DNA of 64,000 nt from Blastobasis lacticolella (Eukaryota > Arthropoda > Insecta > Lepidoptera > Blastobasidae). Below are positions 22,818 to 33,450 of the stretch, one piece after another. Under the pieces are notes generated by a model. It saw only the letters and a list, made by a program, of their open reading frames with translations. It made no database searches and was not told the DNA's origin. The stretch spans positions 11,523,545 through 11,587,544 of the forward strand of contig LR990042.1 of assembly GCA_905147135.1 (NCBI GenBank). The letters run 5' to 3'. Every line of letters starts with the position of its first letter. Position 1 is the first letter of the stretch. Position numbers and translations under genes: made by a program.

Positions 22818-23021
22818 TTGCACAATAAAAATGAAATGGGTCGCGTTGTAACCTAAAACGATAAAAACAAACGTAAATATCCTGTAACAAATTCTGAGAA
22901 AATGTTGTAATTTAGTTTTGTCTCTATTCAGAGGTCTGTAAAATCCTATCCAACGCAACATTCTGTAAACTGGTATAAAAGGATCAAAAGGACTAATTTT
23001 GTTGTTATCCATTTTTTGCAT
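22818..23021 (-). CDS. Odorant receptor exon 1 (7tm_6 family)
   Basis: The 204-nt exon runs from ATG at 23021 (a second in-frame ATG at 23012 matches the start of the paralogue at 5341) to CAA before donor gtaagt. It codes a short cytoplasmic N-terminus with S-P-F-D-P-F-I-P, W-I-G-F-Y, then the first membrane segment (F-V-F-I-V-L-G-Y-N-A). Exons 1-5 join in consistent phase to 305 open codons. With the exon at 14285-14440 the gene spans about 8.7 kb and would approach the usual 390-430 residues. Odorant receptors act with the co-receptor Orco as odour-gated channels in antennal neurons. Whether this gene is intact depends on exon 6 and the last exon, which I could not confirm. Confidence 0.85.
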
Positions 23022-23730
23022 TGAATAAAGTTATTGTTCGTGTAACGGCAACGACGCTTAGTGAATTTATAAAGCAAATATAAGGCAAATAGGCGTGCCC
23101 TAATAAACCAGTAGGTCCTTTCTTAGCCAAACTTTCCGTCAATTAATTTTACATAGGATGTTGTTTTATGCAACTAGAGTACAGAACAACTAAGTACCTA
23201 TTGTATAAGTTAATGAGAAAATAAAATGGAATTTAAAAACGCAAGCCATTCTTTCATTTTGTAGTTCATTCTTTCTAATAATCAAGCAAACAGTCAATCC
23301 TATCTCTTCAATTCTGGCTTATGACAGGGTCCGCTTTCTTGCACTTTAAGGTCTTGTCACTGTCAAAATCATGCCGTTTCATTGTCTTAAATCCGGATTT
23401 AAACTTTTTATTTATTAAATTAGAGCGCTGTTATTGAAAAACCCGAATCTATCAGAACCGTTGTTCTGCCACACAGGGATAGGTCATGAGGAGCGAAGCG
23501 AAGAGCATGTTAAGTAGTAGTTATGAACCACCGCGCCAGAGCCAAATCTACAATTTTTTACAGGAGCATTTTAAAAAACAGGCCAGCGTTTGTAATATGG
23601 CTCAATCTTACATAGAAATAAAATAAAATAAATTAGCAAATCAAAATTAATTACACAGCATTAATTAAACATTTTAATAAAAATTCTAAACACGATTTGT
23701 TCCTGTATTATTTAAATTGCTGCAGATATA
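23022..23730. other. Upstream region of the odorant receptor
   Basis: This lies directly 5' of the receptor start and would hold its promoter. It is AT-rich. The only recognised item is a degraded repeat at 23440-23585 (gagcgaagcgaagagc; ccaaatctacaatttttt) that also occurs inside receptor intron 2. Confidence 0.4.
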
Positions 23731-25346
23731 TATAATTTCCTAAGTTTTCCCAATCCCAATGTAGTCATTTTTGCAGACCACTAGAAGCAGCTCAGTTCAC
23801 TTTGTTTGCTGACAAAACATGTTGCTGCTGACCAAAACTTCTTTAATTAGGTAGCTGATCAATTAAATGATAACCAAAAAAATCATCTTGGCATAAATAT
23901 TTCGGTAGCACGTGCTCTCGCGCGCCAGATCCAGGATTTGGCAGATTAGGTAAAATTACAATGGCGCGACTGCCATCTGACCTCCGTGACCCTGTTTACA
24001 GGGGAACCTGACCTGATTGAATCTTGGTTTCACATTCAGTCGCCTGAATGTATAGCTCTCCTTACGATGTTTTTGCCTCTCCGTAAAAGCAGAATAAATA
24101 AAATCCTGGTAAAATGATTTTCTTTTATATCTATGATAAACATAATATTTTTCTCAATAGATCCTAAACTTACAGAGCGGTATACATTGCCATTGCATTC
24201 GCTCAAAGCCTATTTTTCGTTTGTCATTCTTCTTTTGGGCTTCGTAAGTCGGGTTCAAAAATATATATAACATTATTATCTTACCATCCATCTGCCAGTC
24301 TAAACAGTATTTTCAAAACACTTTAATTTAAATTTAATTTAACACCCTGATCTTTTTACTCTAACTTACAAGTCAACATGAATAAGTATTAATTTCGCCA
24401 ACACTCAATTAACCTTAAATTGCTTCTAATGACATAGGTTCCTAAGTGTTTAATTATGGTTGTGGCTATTAAATGCCCTTAAATGAGCCATTAAGGAGTG
24501 TAAAGCTAGATAAATTACTAGGTGAGAAATTTTAAAATTACCTTAATGTGGTTTATTCATACTTGTAACCTTTGATCGAGGTTTTTTCAGGGTTTGACGT
24601 TTATTCTGTATAGTTGGTGTCCGTGATTTCGTTCGCGTGGATTTCATGACCTTGCCTTGAACAAAATCATTGATTAAGTTTCTCTTTACGCATAGCAAAT
24701 CACTATCTCTACACAATATACCTAAATTAAAGTCACTCTCCGCCTCTGTCATTCCCTGTTTTTGTTCAGTTTCTCATTTACTGTTTTAGAGTTTGTTGCT
24801 GGAATAGATTAGAATTTAACTTAACCTTAGGGTTATTTCTCTTGTACGTAGGGCATGCCGCAAGAAGTTGATATATTACGTCCATGGGTTGAATCAAGTA
24901 CTTACAAGTGGTTCCTCTATTCGTTTCCCCAATTTTTTTGTCTTTATAATAAAGTAATAAATAATCATCTTTGCGTTGATATCCCGGTTGTGCTCTCGCG
25001 CCCGAGTACCCGGGGTTCGCCTTGACCATGATCCAGGATTTGCAGGAATTACAGTGGAGCGACTGCCATCTGACCTCCATGATCCTGCTACCAGGGGAAC
25101 CTGACCAGATTGGGTGATGGTTACACATTCAGTTACCTGGATGTGCAGGTTTCATAACGATGTTTTCCCTCACCATAAGAGCATCGGTTAGTGTTCAACT
25201 AATGTATATGACTCAGAAAACAGTCATTGGTACATGGCCGCAGCGGAATTCGAACCCGGATACCCTAACCGCACGGTATTCAGTCGTCTGAATGTGCAGG
25301 TTTCATCACGATCGTTTAACGATGTTATAACGTTTTTTTTATAATA

Positions 25347-25961
25347 GGTTGGGGAGAAAGTTTCTTCGTATTTTATATGAAAATTCAAAACATTTTTTAA
25401 TATAGTTTATTTACATTTAACTAAAGTATGTAGGTACCATTTTGTTCTATAACTTTTTGCCATCTTAAAGGTAGGGACATAATCCCATTGCTATAGAAAT
25501 TTTGGGGCTTCTGATAAAAAAAACTGCGTCATGTAGTTTTGGTAGTCCTCTCGTGATGTTAACCTGACACTGCCTAAAGAGTTCTGAAGAGACCGAAACA
25601 GGTGGAAATCTGAAGATGCAAGGTCAAGACTATACGGCGGATGCATTAACACCTCCCAGCCAAACTCTCTTCATTCTTGCTGAGTGTTTAAAGATGTGTG
25701 AGGTCTAGCGTTATCATGATGAAAAACTACACCCCTTCTGTTGATTAATTTTGGCCGCTTAATCTCAACTTCTTGCTTTAATCTTATCAGTTGTTCGCAG
25801 TAGAGTTCTGAATCGATAGTCCTGCCTGGTGGTAACAGCTCATAATGAATAATGCCCTTCCAATCCCACCACACACACAGCATCACCTTGTTGCGAGTTA
25901 ACCCGGGTTTTATTACAAGTTCATACATACTACAGGTACGCGAAAAGACTTTTCCCCAACC
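25347..25961 (-). mobile_element. Mariner transposon, internally deleted
   Basis: The ends are GGTTGGGGAGAAAG at 25347 and TTTTCCCCAACC at 25961, a mariner-type inverted repeat flanked by TA on both sides. The minus strand codes the catalytic half of a mariner transposase: C-V-W-W-D-W-K-G, then V-F-H-H-D-N-A-R-P-H-T-S near 25690. A stop (TAG-type break at 25671) follows, and then, still readable, H-P-P-Y-S-L-D-L-A-S-S-D with the third catalytic aspartate. The N-terminal DNA-binding half is missing (about 615 bp against about 1.3 kb for a full mariner), so it cannot transpose by itself. Confidence 0.9.
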
Positions 25962-27969
25962 TAATAGATACATTTTAATACAATGACAATGAGCGAACTC
26001 TTTGCTTCTGTTTAAACAAAGAACTAAATAGAGCATTTGCTTGTTTAATGTAAATTATATGTGGATAAGTTCCCTAAAGTCGATAATCCTGTGAAGAATA
26101 ATTCCCATTCGCACTTTTCCCTAATCATGAAAGCCATAATAAGACCAGAAATCTAAATAAATATGGGTAGAATATTCGACAAGATTAGGTTATTGGTGTT
26201 GGTGGAAGCTTGCTCGCTACCTATTTTTATTTTCATGTTTGTTTCAGATTTCTGGTGATATCTGGTAATATGCATTGGTACAAACAATGAGCGCGCGGCT
26301 GGTAGTTGATTATTGGTAGATCCGTAAGCTAGTTGTAATTATAATAAATACTCAATAAATGTTACCGTCACCGAGTGTATTTTATTTTATCCAGCGCTCC
26401 CACTTACGTAGGGCAAGTTTGGGAAGTTTCCTAGTTTAGAACCTGTCGAGATCGAACTAGCAAACACGAGCTATCGTGAACCCGCAGGCACACTCGAAGA
26501 GTATACTCAATACTCAACAGTGCGAGTGTTCTGTGCGTTCGGTAAAATGTTGAGCAGCGCCATCCGCATCAAGTTGTCATCATGGGTCCCGAGCTCCTAT
26601 CTCAGAGTCATGACGTTAGGTGTTACCTACAGGTGGGCCGGCCGTCAACTTCGTTAGTTTCTCGTATATTGCATAGATGGCGCCAATAAATAAAAATTAC
26701 GACGTTCGGCGTTGTTGGCTGATTTCATAGAGAAAAAGACTACGTAAAGGGGCCCAGTAACATCGGGGCCATTTTAGTCCGTTGACAGGTTATGGCATTC
26801 CTGTAAAATTATTTAGTTTTTATGGTTGTTCCTGTTGGCTGTCTGTCAATATTAGTTCAAGTCTATTAGACGATCACAGTATTCTAGGCGGCACACCATA
26901 GAGAAAAACATTTATCTACTGAAGCAGAGAGAACATACCGAGTTTCAATTCGAGACTAATGCAAATGCAGGGACGGAACAAGGCGGCCCATCTGCAATGT
27001 TATATTTTGCTACGAATTTCCACTCGTAACGAATATAAATAAATCTGACTTGTGATATTTCGCTCCGGATGATTTTGTAATTTTTTTAAACTTGTCCTTA
27101 TAATGTTATATTGACATTATAATAAAAGGTAAGGTGTCTAGTGAATCAAATCCACGCCCTGATACCTACCACCGTCTTTTTGATCTCTCGCTCCCACATA
27201 CCGTAAATCGGCAGTGCTTGCTTTTGCATGAAGGAGGGTTTTGAGGATTTTGACCGGTATAAATGTTTATTTGTTGTCTCATTACTTCTAAACAAAGTAG
27301 GTACCTACTTACTTATCGTTAGAAGTATCTTCTTTATCCACAGGTTGGATTATGTGACTTCATAATAAATTGAATATGATGCCCTCTAGAGGACATAAAG
27401 AAATAATTAAAAGGATAGGTACATTAATATATTAAACAGGCAGCATATTTTTTTTTTCATTAAAAATTCATATAATGATGATACACCAGGACTGAAGGGA
27501 GTTGAATCTACTTATTATCTTGTTATTCAAAATGTTTACAACGCAACACTTTCAATTTGCAACCCAGACATCGCCATGTCTGGTCTTTAAGAAACCTAGA
27601 AAAACAAATAAATGTAAATAAACGTAAATACGCGATTATTCCGTTAAGTTGTTTCATAAAATGTCAGAACATTTAAAATGTCATTTAGGTACATTTTTGT
27701 TATAAAACTCTAATTTATACATATAAAATTGAGGACCGCTATTAACAAGATTTGAGTATTAAAATATTATACAATTAATACTAAATCCGACCCTGTTAGC
27801 ATCAAAATATTTTCGATCACCGAAATTTTGCTCAATTTGCCAATAATTTTAAATCTATCTTTAATGGCATGTTGTTTTAAGGTAAAGCATTTCAATTATT
27901 CCAAATTCACACTTACTACGATGCATATTTTTGTCACAATTTCTAAAATTAATTCCCAATCGCCGCGAC

Positions 27970-28092
27970 TGATGTGATCTCATTAGAGAAATGACGTTGT
28001 CACTCATTATTTAATATCGTGTACTTTTCACCCACCTAATTTTAAGCTGAATAAAGCCATTATTCTGAAATGGTATTTTCTATTTAGTAACA
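27970..28092 (+). repeat. 5' LTR (123 bp)
   Basis: It begins TGATGTGATCTC and ends TTTAGTAACA. A TATA-like stretch (tatttaatat, 28008-28017) lies about 30 nt before a block at 28042-28055 that contains AATAAA. This gives a compact promoter, start and poly(A) layout, with R probably beginning close to 28040. Confidence 0.95.
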
Positions 28093-28093
28093 A

Positions 28094-28107
28094 TTTATTC
28101 AGCTTAA
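28094..28107 (+). promoter_or_regulatory. Putative self-priming primer-binding site
   Basis: The 14 bases TTTATTCAGCTTAA start 2 nt after the 5' LTR, where a tRNA-complementary site beginning TGG would be expected. They are the exact reverse complement of LTR bases 28042-28055. Tf1 of fission yeast primes with the 5' end of its own mRNA paired to such a site. The same mechanism is inferred here. Confidence 0.6.
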
Positions 28108-28163
28108 GTTTTCACTTTTAAAAAATACCTACCTACTATCTACCTGATAAGTGATAACATACA

Positions 28164-29666
28164 ATGTCGCATGTCGAAACAAAAAATACTGCGGCGGCCA
28201 TGCTGGCCGTGTCGTCAATATCAAGATATCTTCGTCCAGACCGCTTCAATATTGAACCTTCTATACCAGGTTCGGATCTGAAGTGGAAACACTGGAAGTA
28301 TTCTTTCGAAACATTTCTCTCTGAAGAGGCTCCAACCGCTACCGAAACCGTAAAGTACAATCTTCTTGTGAATCATATTTCAACTACCATATACGATTTT
28401 ATACAAGAATGTACAAAGTACAGTGATGCTATCCGTGTACTCAACAATACCTATGAAAAGAGACGTAACATCACCTTAGCTCGGCATCATCTTAATTCTA
28501 GAAGGCAGCAACCTGGAGAATCGGTGGCGGAATATGCGAGGAATCTCACTTTACTTGCTCATGATTGTCATTTCAAAGCAGTTACAGCCGAGCAACATCA
28601 AAACGAGTCGATTCGCGAAGCACTCGTAGCAGGTCTCTCTTCCAATAAGATACGAGAACGCTTACTGGAAAAATACGAACTTACTTTAGAAGAAACCTTG
28701 AATGTTGCCATATCTCTCGAAAGTGCAGAGAACACATCTCACATACTAGAAAATAATACGTGTCCCGTCCCTGTCAATGCTGTTACTGAGCCTATTGCAC
28801 GAGATGCAACGTCGTCGTCACACTTGGCGGCTGCGAATTATCAGAATAACCGCCGAAAATGTTTCTTTTGTGGAGGTAACGTTCACCAAAGGGTGAAATG
28901 CCCTGCTTTCAACACATAATGTCAACTTTGTTTCAAGAAAGGGCACTTTGCCAATGTTTGCCGTAGTTCAGGAACGCAACGAAATTCGAATGCAGCTGTC
29001 TCCCACGGTGAACTCGTCGAACATACCTTGTCTGCTATATCAGCCGCTTCACCTTCAAGTTTAGGGAAATCTACTATTCCTTTAACTGTTAATAATTATC
29101 GAGCAGATGCCCTGGTTGACACGGGCAGCTCTATCAGCTTTATCGATAGCAATCTTGTGCGAATAATGAAACTGAAGAAAAGACCATGCCGACAAGCTGT
29201 AACTCTTGCTTCACTAAACTACGTATCGTATGTCGACGGACTATGCTACGCTACATTACAAATTGATAGCCACGTATACAAAGATCAGCCGCTACTCATC
29301 GTAAACGACCTCTGCGCTGACATCATTATCGGGCATGACCTACTCAAAAATCATTCGTCGCTAGAACTACAATTTGGCGGACATAAAGAGCCCTTAAAAA
29401 TTTGTAACGTGCTCCAAGCTTCCGTGCCGTCGGCCTCAGTGTTCACTAATCTATCTCATGATATCAAACCAGTTGAAATACGCTCGCGCCGCCACACAGA
29501 GGAGGACGAGAAATTTATATCTAATGAAATTACGAACCTGTTGAACGACGGAGTGATCGAAAAGAGTGTCTCCCCGTGGCGAGCGCAAGTGCTGGTTACT
29601 GGCGGGGGCGCCCATCGCAAGAGGTTAGTAATCGACTATTCCCAAACAATAAACCGTTACACAGAG
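28164..29666 (+). pseudogene. Gag-protease-RT N-terminus of the LTR element
   Basis: The frame opens with ATG at 28164. Residues about 1-230 look like a retrotransposon gag (W-K-H-W-K-Y-S-F-E-T-F-L; R-x-x-x-E-S-I-R-E-A-L-V-A-G-L). There follow a CCHC knuckle (C-F-F-C...H...C, about 28862-28905) and, after the TAA at 28917-28919, a second CCHC knuckle (28920-28965). The protease motif L-V-D-T-G-S-S is near 29110, and the start of the reverse transcriptase (R-L-V-I-D-Y-S) near 29625. The frame is cut at 29669 by the MITE. Apart from TAA at 28917 it is one open gag-pol frame with no gag/pol shift. Confidence 0.85.
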
Positions 29667-29669
29667 TTA

Positions 29670-29994
29670 GGGAACGTACCCATACTACGTGACCTGTTTT
29701 TTAAGATTTTTTGACCCCCCCCCTCCCCTCGGTGACCACTCGTAGTATATGCCAAGACCCCCCCCCCCCCCCCCCTTAAAGTTTTTCGTAGCATTGACAA
29801 GTATTATTTTTAATTATTTCGCAGGCAGAAAGTGTAACAAATGAAAATAATTTGACTCATATTTGCAATTTCTTGCGGCGAAATCGACTACGTAACAAAA
29901 ATTTAAGCCACCCCCCCGCTCCTGTGACTGAGCGTAGTATTTTGAAGATCTCCCTCCCCCCCCTAAACGGGTCACGTAGTATGGGTACGTTCCC
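29670..29994. mobile_element. Harbinger-like MITE inside the RT domain
   Basis: This 325-bp element has inverted ends of at least 25 bp beginning GGGAACGTACCCATACTACG and the 3-bp duplication TTA on each side (29667-29669, 29995-29997). TTA duplications and GGG-type ends fit the PIF/Harbinger superfamily. Long C runs (29706-29725, 29759-29775, 29911-29920) and repeated cgtagtat motifs lie inside. It adds 328 nt with its duplication, which shifts the host frame by one. Confidence 0.9.
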
Positions 29995-29997
29995 TTA

Positions 29998-32087
29998 GAT
30001 GCTTACCCATTACCAACTATCGAATCCATAGTGTCACAAGTGGCCAAATACAATTATTTCTCGCAAATTGATTTGAAATCGGCCTATCATCAGGTCCCAA
30101 TTCTTCCTAAAGAGAAGATTTATACAGCTTTTGAAGCTTGCGGGAACCTTTATCAATTCACTCGAATCCCGTTTGGGGTGACGAATGGGGTCGCAGCATT
30201 TCAAAGGACACTGCATTTCATTATAAACACTGAGAAACTTAAAGGTACATTCGCATACCTTGATGACGTCATTGTGTGTGGCAAAGATAAACAAGAACAT
30301 GACGAGAACCTACGGAAATTAATGGAAGCTGTCGAGAAATATCACTTAACTTTGAATACTGATAAATGCATCTTTGGCATCGAATCGATCAACCTTCTTG
30401 GCCATACAATCTTCAAAAATACTATCAAACCGGCAAGACTCGCCTTGAACCACTGATAAGCTTTCCTATTCCTTCGGACGCGGCTACATTGAAGAGAGCA
30501 CTAGGCTTATTCGCTCATTACTCCATGTGGGTTGATAACTTTTCAGCGAAAATCAGACCATTACTATCACAGACTACCTTCCCACTCTCTGAGGACGCAG
30601 TTACCTGTTTTAATGGTCTTAAGACCGAAGTTGCAAAATCTGCTCTTAATGCTATTAATGAAAAAGAAACACTTATTGTCGAAACAGACGCTTCAGAATT
30701 TGCTATTGCCGCAACGCTATCTCAAAAAGGACGACCCGTCGCTTTTTTTACTCGTTCTCTCAATGATTGTGAACGTCGCCAATCGTCCGTAGAAAAAGAA
30801 ACTAGCGCCATAGTAGAAGCGTTACGCAAATGGCGTCACTATCTGATTGCGAGACATTTCTTACTGATAACTGCTGATCAACGATCAGTTATGTTTATGT
30901 TTAACCAGTCCCACTCTAGCAAGATAAAGAACGAAAAAATAGAAAGATGGCGTTTAGAGTTGTCTTGCTACAAATATGACATAATTTACAGGCCTGGAAA
31001 ACAAAATATTGCCGCAGATGCGCTTTTACGAGTTTGTGCCTACATGAATAGTGCTTCAAGCAAACTATTGGAATTACATAATTCTCTTTGCCATCCGGGC
31101 GTGGCGAGATTAGTGCACTGGATACGTACTAAAAATCTTCCTTATTCTGTTGAGGAGGTTAAAAGAATGACAGCAGCATGCCCAGTTTGTGCTGAAATAA
31201 AACCGAGATATACGAAAAATGAGGGGAAACTCATCAAGGCTACCGCACCTTTTGAGAGACTCAATTTGGACTTCAAAGGGCCTCTACCTTCTAACTCACG
31301 GAACCGATATATTCTTACCATCATAGACGAGTACAGCCGTTTCCCATTCGCCTTCGCTTGTAAGGACATGACTTCGAGTACTGTCATTAATTGCCTAAAA
31401 CAACTCTTTTTCTTATTCGGCACGCCGGCTTACATACACACTGATAGAGGAACATCATTTTTATCGGAGGAGTTGAGAATTTTTTTGACAAATTTAGGTA
31501 CTGCTTGCAGCAGAACTACTCCATACAACCCAAGAGGTAACGGGTTGGTGGAGCGTCTTAATGGGACACTCTGGAGGGCGATCCAACTGCATCTTCGCTC
31601 CAGGAATCGAGATATAGCTGATTGGGAGTCTGCGATGCCTATGGCCCTACACTCAATCAGATCTTTATTGTGCACTGGTACTAACGCAACACCTCATGAG
31701 AGAATGTTTAGTCATTCAAGACGATCTTCAAATGGTAAATCTCTACCAACATGGTTGCTTTCGCCAGGACCTGTCCTCATGAAAAAGCATGTAAGAGAAT
31801 CAAAATACGAACCAGCTACACAAAAAGTGGAGCTTCTGCAGAGCAATCCTGATTATTCTTACGTGAGACTACCTGATGGCCGCGAGACTACTGTGTCGAA
31901 TAGATCGCTGGCACCATTCCCTGCAGCTGATGAACAGCCCTGTGATAATGAATATTTGTCTCCAGACTCGGAGGAACTCCCTTCTGTTGAAGAAGCATCG
32001 CAACCGACTCGGGAAAGTCAACCGCCTCGCCGTTCAGGTCGGGAACGGAGATCACCAGCCTATCTCCAGGATTTTGAAACATCGTAA
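29998..32087 (+). pseudogene. RT-RNase H-integrase of the LTR element
   Basis: Downstream of the MITE the reverse transcriptase continues (D-A-Y-P-L-P-T-I, then F-S-Q-I-D-L-K-S-A-Y-H-Q, then catalytic Y-L-D-D at 30256-30267). A one-base loss near 30433 changes frame, and the rest is then open to 32087. It comprises RNase H (V-E-T-D-A-S-E at about 30680, later A-D-Q-R-S), integrase zinc site (H-P-G...H...C-P-V-C) and integrase core (L-D-F-K-G, H-T-D-R-G, E-R-L-N-G). The C-terminus is rich in P, R, S and E and has no chromodomain. Confidence 0.9.
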
Positions 32088-32102
32088 TCCCCCTGGGGTG
32101 AA

Positions 32103-32225
32103 TGATGTGATCTCATTAGAGAAATGACGTTGTCACTCATTATTTAATATCGTGTACTTTTCACCCACCTAATTTTAAGCTGAATAAAGCCATTATTCTG
32201 AAATGGTATTTTCTATTTAGTAACA
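32103..32225 (+). repeat. 3' LTR (123 bp)
   Basis: Base-for-base identical to 27970-28092. The preceding ccccctggggtgaa is the best candidate polypurine-like priming tract but is a poor one. Identity of so short an LTR is compatible with a recent insertion but gives little dating power. Confidence 0.95.
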
Positions 32226-32650
32226 GCGACCACGAATGAAATTACTTACCGATGAAAAGATAATCCAGGTGTATTTACATAATTAGCGCTTTCACATTGA
32301 AGTGCACTAAATTACACCGCCTTTTAAATAGTTTGATTTAAATTTTATTAAGAAATTATAAAATTTGCACTGATTTTTCAAAAGAAACGTCAGGTCGTTG
32401 TTAGCTTGAGCAGCATGTCGAACGTTCAAAACATTGCGCGCGTCATTTTCTTAGAGCTTATATGAATAGACGAAAAAACGGGATAGCAGGATTCATAATC
32501 TTTGTAGAGTGAGCGAACAGGGAATATTTGTGATTTGTGTTTAGTCTGGTAAGCTGTGCGGCACACAGATCAGATTAATGGCAGCTTTGGGCGGTAGTCC
32601 TACATTAATTTTTTAATTGCCTAGGAAAGCACATGGTCAAATACCTCAGC

Positions 32651-33022
32651 TCAACCTACAAGCGCATCATTAGGCCTGTAGTGCTCTATGGCTGCGAGAT
32701 ATGGCCAGTGCTGACGAAGCACGGCCGCCAACGAAATGAAAATACTGCGGTGTACTTGTAATATTTGACCGAGTGCGTAACGAATACTTCCTATCACCGC
32801 GGATAAGATCGTGTGTAAGTGGCTTGTCATGGCTGGTTTGGTCACGTGATGCGTAAGCCCCAGAGAATACGTGGAAATTAGATACCATTTGGGAGAATCA
32901 GGAAAATGGTCTCACGGGAAACCCAAAATGCGATGGATTGACAACACCGAGGCGGATGCATGAGCCAACGGCTTATAACGTGAGGATACCGAATCGGGCA
33001 AAATTGAGAATAGCAGGAAAGC
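32651..33022 (+). mobile_element. RTE-like LINE 3' fragment (5' of MULE)
   Basis: Degraded relative of the LINE at 7408-7790 (cctgtagtgctctatggctg; gcgagatatggccag). It continues on the far side of the MULE at 39938-39992, where the tail ctcagatgatgatgataat ends it. Frame is lost in several places. Confidence 0.75.
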
Positions 33023-33069
33023 CGTTTAGTCTACAAATGACTAATTCTACTTTTGACTTCATAGTCTAC

Positions 33070-33232
33070 TTTTGACTGATTCCATATTGGACCGATTCTG
33101 CATTTGACCGATTCTGCATTTGACCGATTCTATATTTGACCGATTCTGCATTTGACTGATTGTATATTTGACCGATTCTAAATTTGACTGATTCTATATT
33201 TGACTGATTCTGCATTTGACCGATTCCTGATA
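33070..33232 (+). repeat. Tandem 18-bp repeats in the left MULE arm
   Basis: About nine imperfect units of the form attt-ga(c/t)cgattct-gcat follow each other. The mirror array in the right arm is at about 39755-39895. They may be transposase-binding sites, as subterminal repeats often are in MULEs and hATs (inference). Confidence 0.85.
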
Positions 33233-33450
33233 ATGTTAAAATAGTAAAACAGTAAATAATAAATAGTTATAGTAGTAATGGTGTGTGGGACGTCTTTGAT
33301 AAAAATAAAGTAGGTACTGCAATTGTGTAATAATCTTCGTTTACTTTTATTTTACGTCAAATATATTTTTCACATAATGATATTTTCAAATTCAATGAAA
33401 TTTTTATATTTTCAACAATAATTTAACAAGTATTATCAGCATAATCAACA

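Larger units (their letters stand above)
27970..32225 (+). mobile_element. Gypsy-type LTR retrotransposon with identical LTRs
   Basis: Two identical 123-bp LTRs (TG...CA) flank a gag-pol region, with the 5-bp duplication GCGAC at 27965-27969 and 32226-32230. The empty site with one GCGAC is visible in duplication copy 1 at about 3364-3372. Domain order is gag with two CCHC knuckles, protease, reverse transcriptase, RNase H, integrase, which is Ty3/gypsy order. No env-like frame and no chromodomain are seen. The coding region has a stop, a nested MITE and a frameshift. LTRs this short recall the mag group, but I cannot assign a clade without an alignment. Confidence 0.95.
23731..32552 (+). repeat. 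Segmental duplication, copy 2
   Basis: Direct-repeat partner of 1-4936. It carries two insertions absent from copy 1: a mariner at 25347-25961 and an LTR retrotransposon at 27970-32225, whose empty site is at 3364-3372 in copy 1. It lacks the copy-1 LINE and the 98-bp retroposon. Bases 26705-27420 have no counterpart in copy 1. SINE remnants at 23882-24092 and 24965-25316 are shared and therefore older. Confidence 0.9.

Noticed and set aside
23040..23730. Core promoter of the odorant receptor
   Set aside because: The region is the right place, but AT-rich sequence gives many TATA-like words and no start signal can be singled out.
29667..29997. Intron in the reverse transcriptase of the LTR element
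   Set aside because: No splice consensus. Perfect inverted ends and TTA duplications identify a MITE.
33070..33232. Regularly spaced repeats that could suggest a CRISPR-like array
   Set aside because: Units are contiguous without unique spacers, imperfect, and mirrored at the other end of a transposon in an insect genome.
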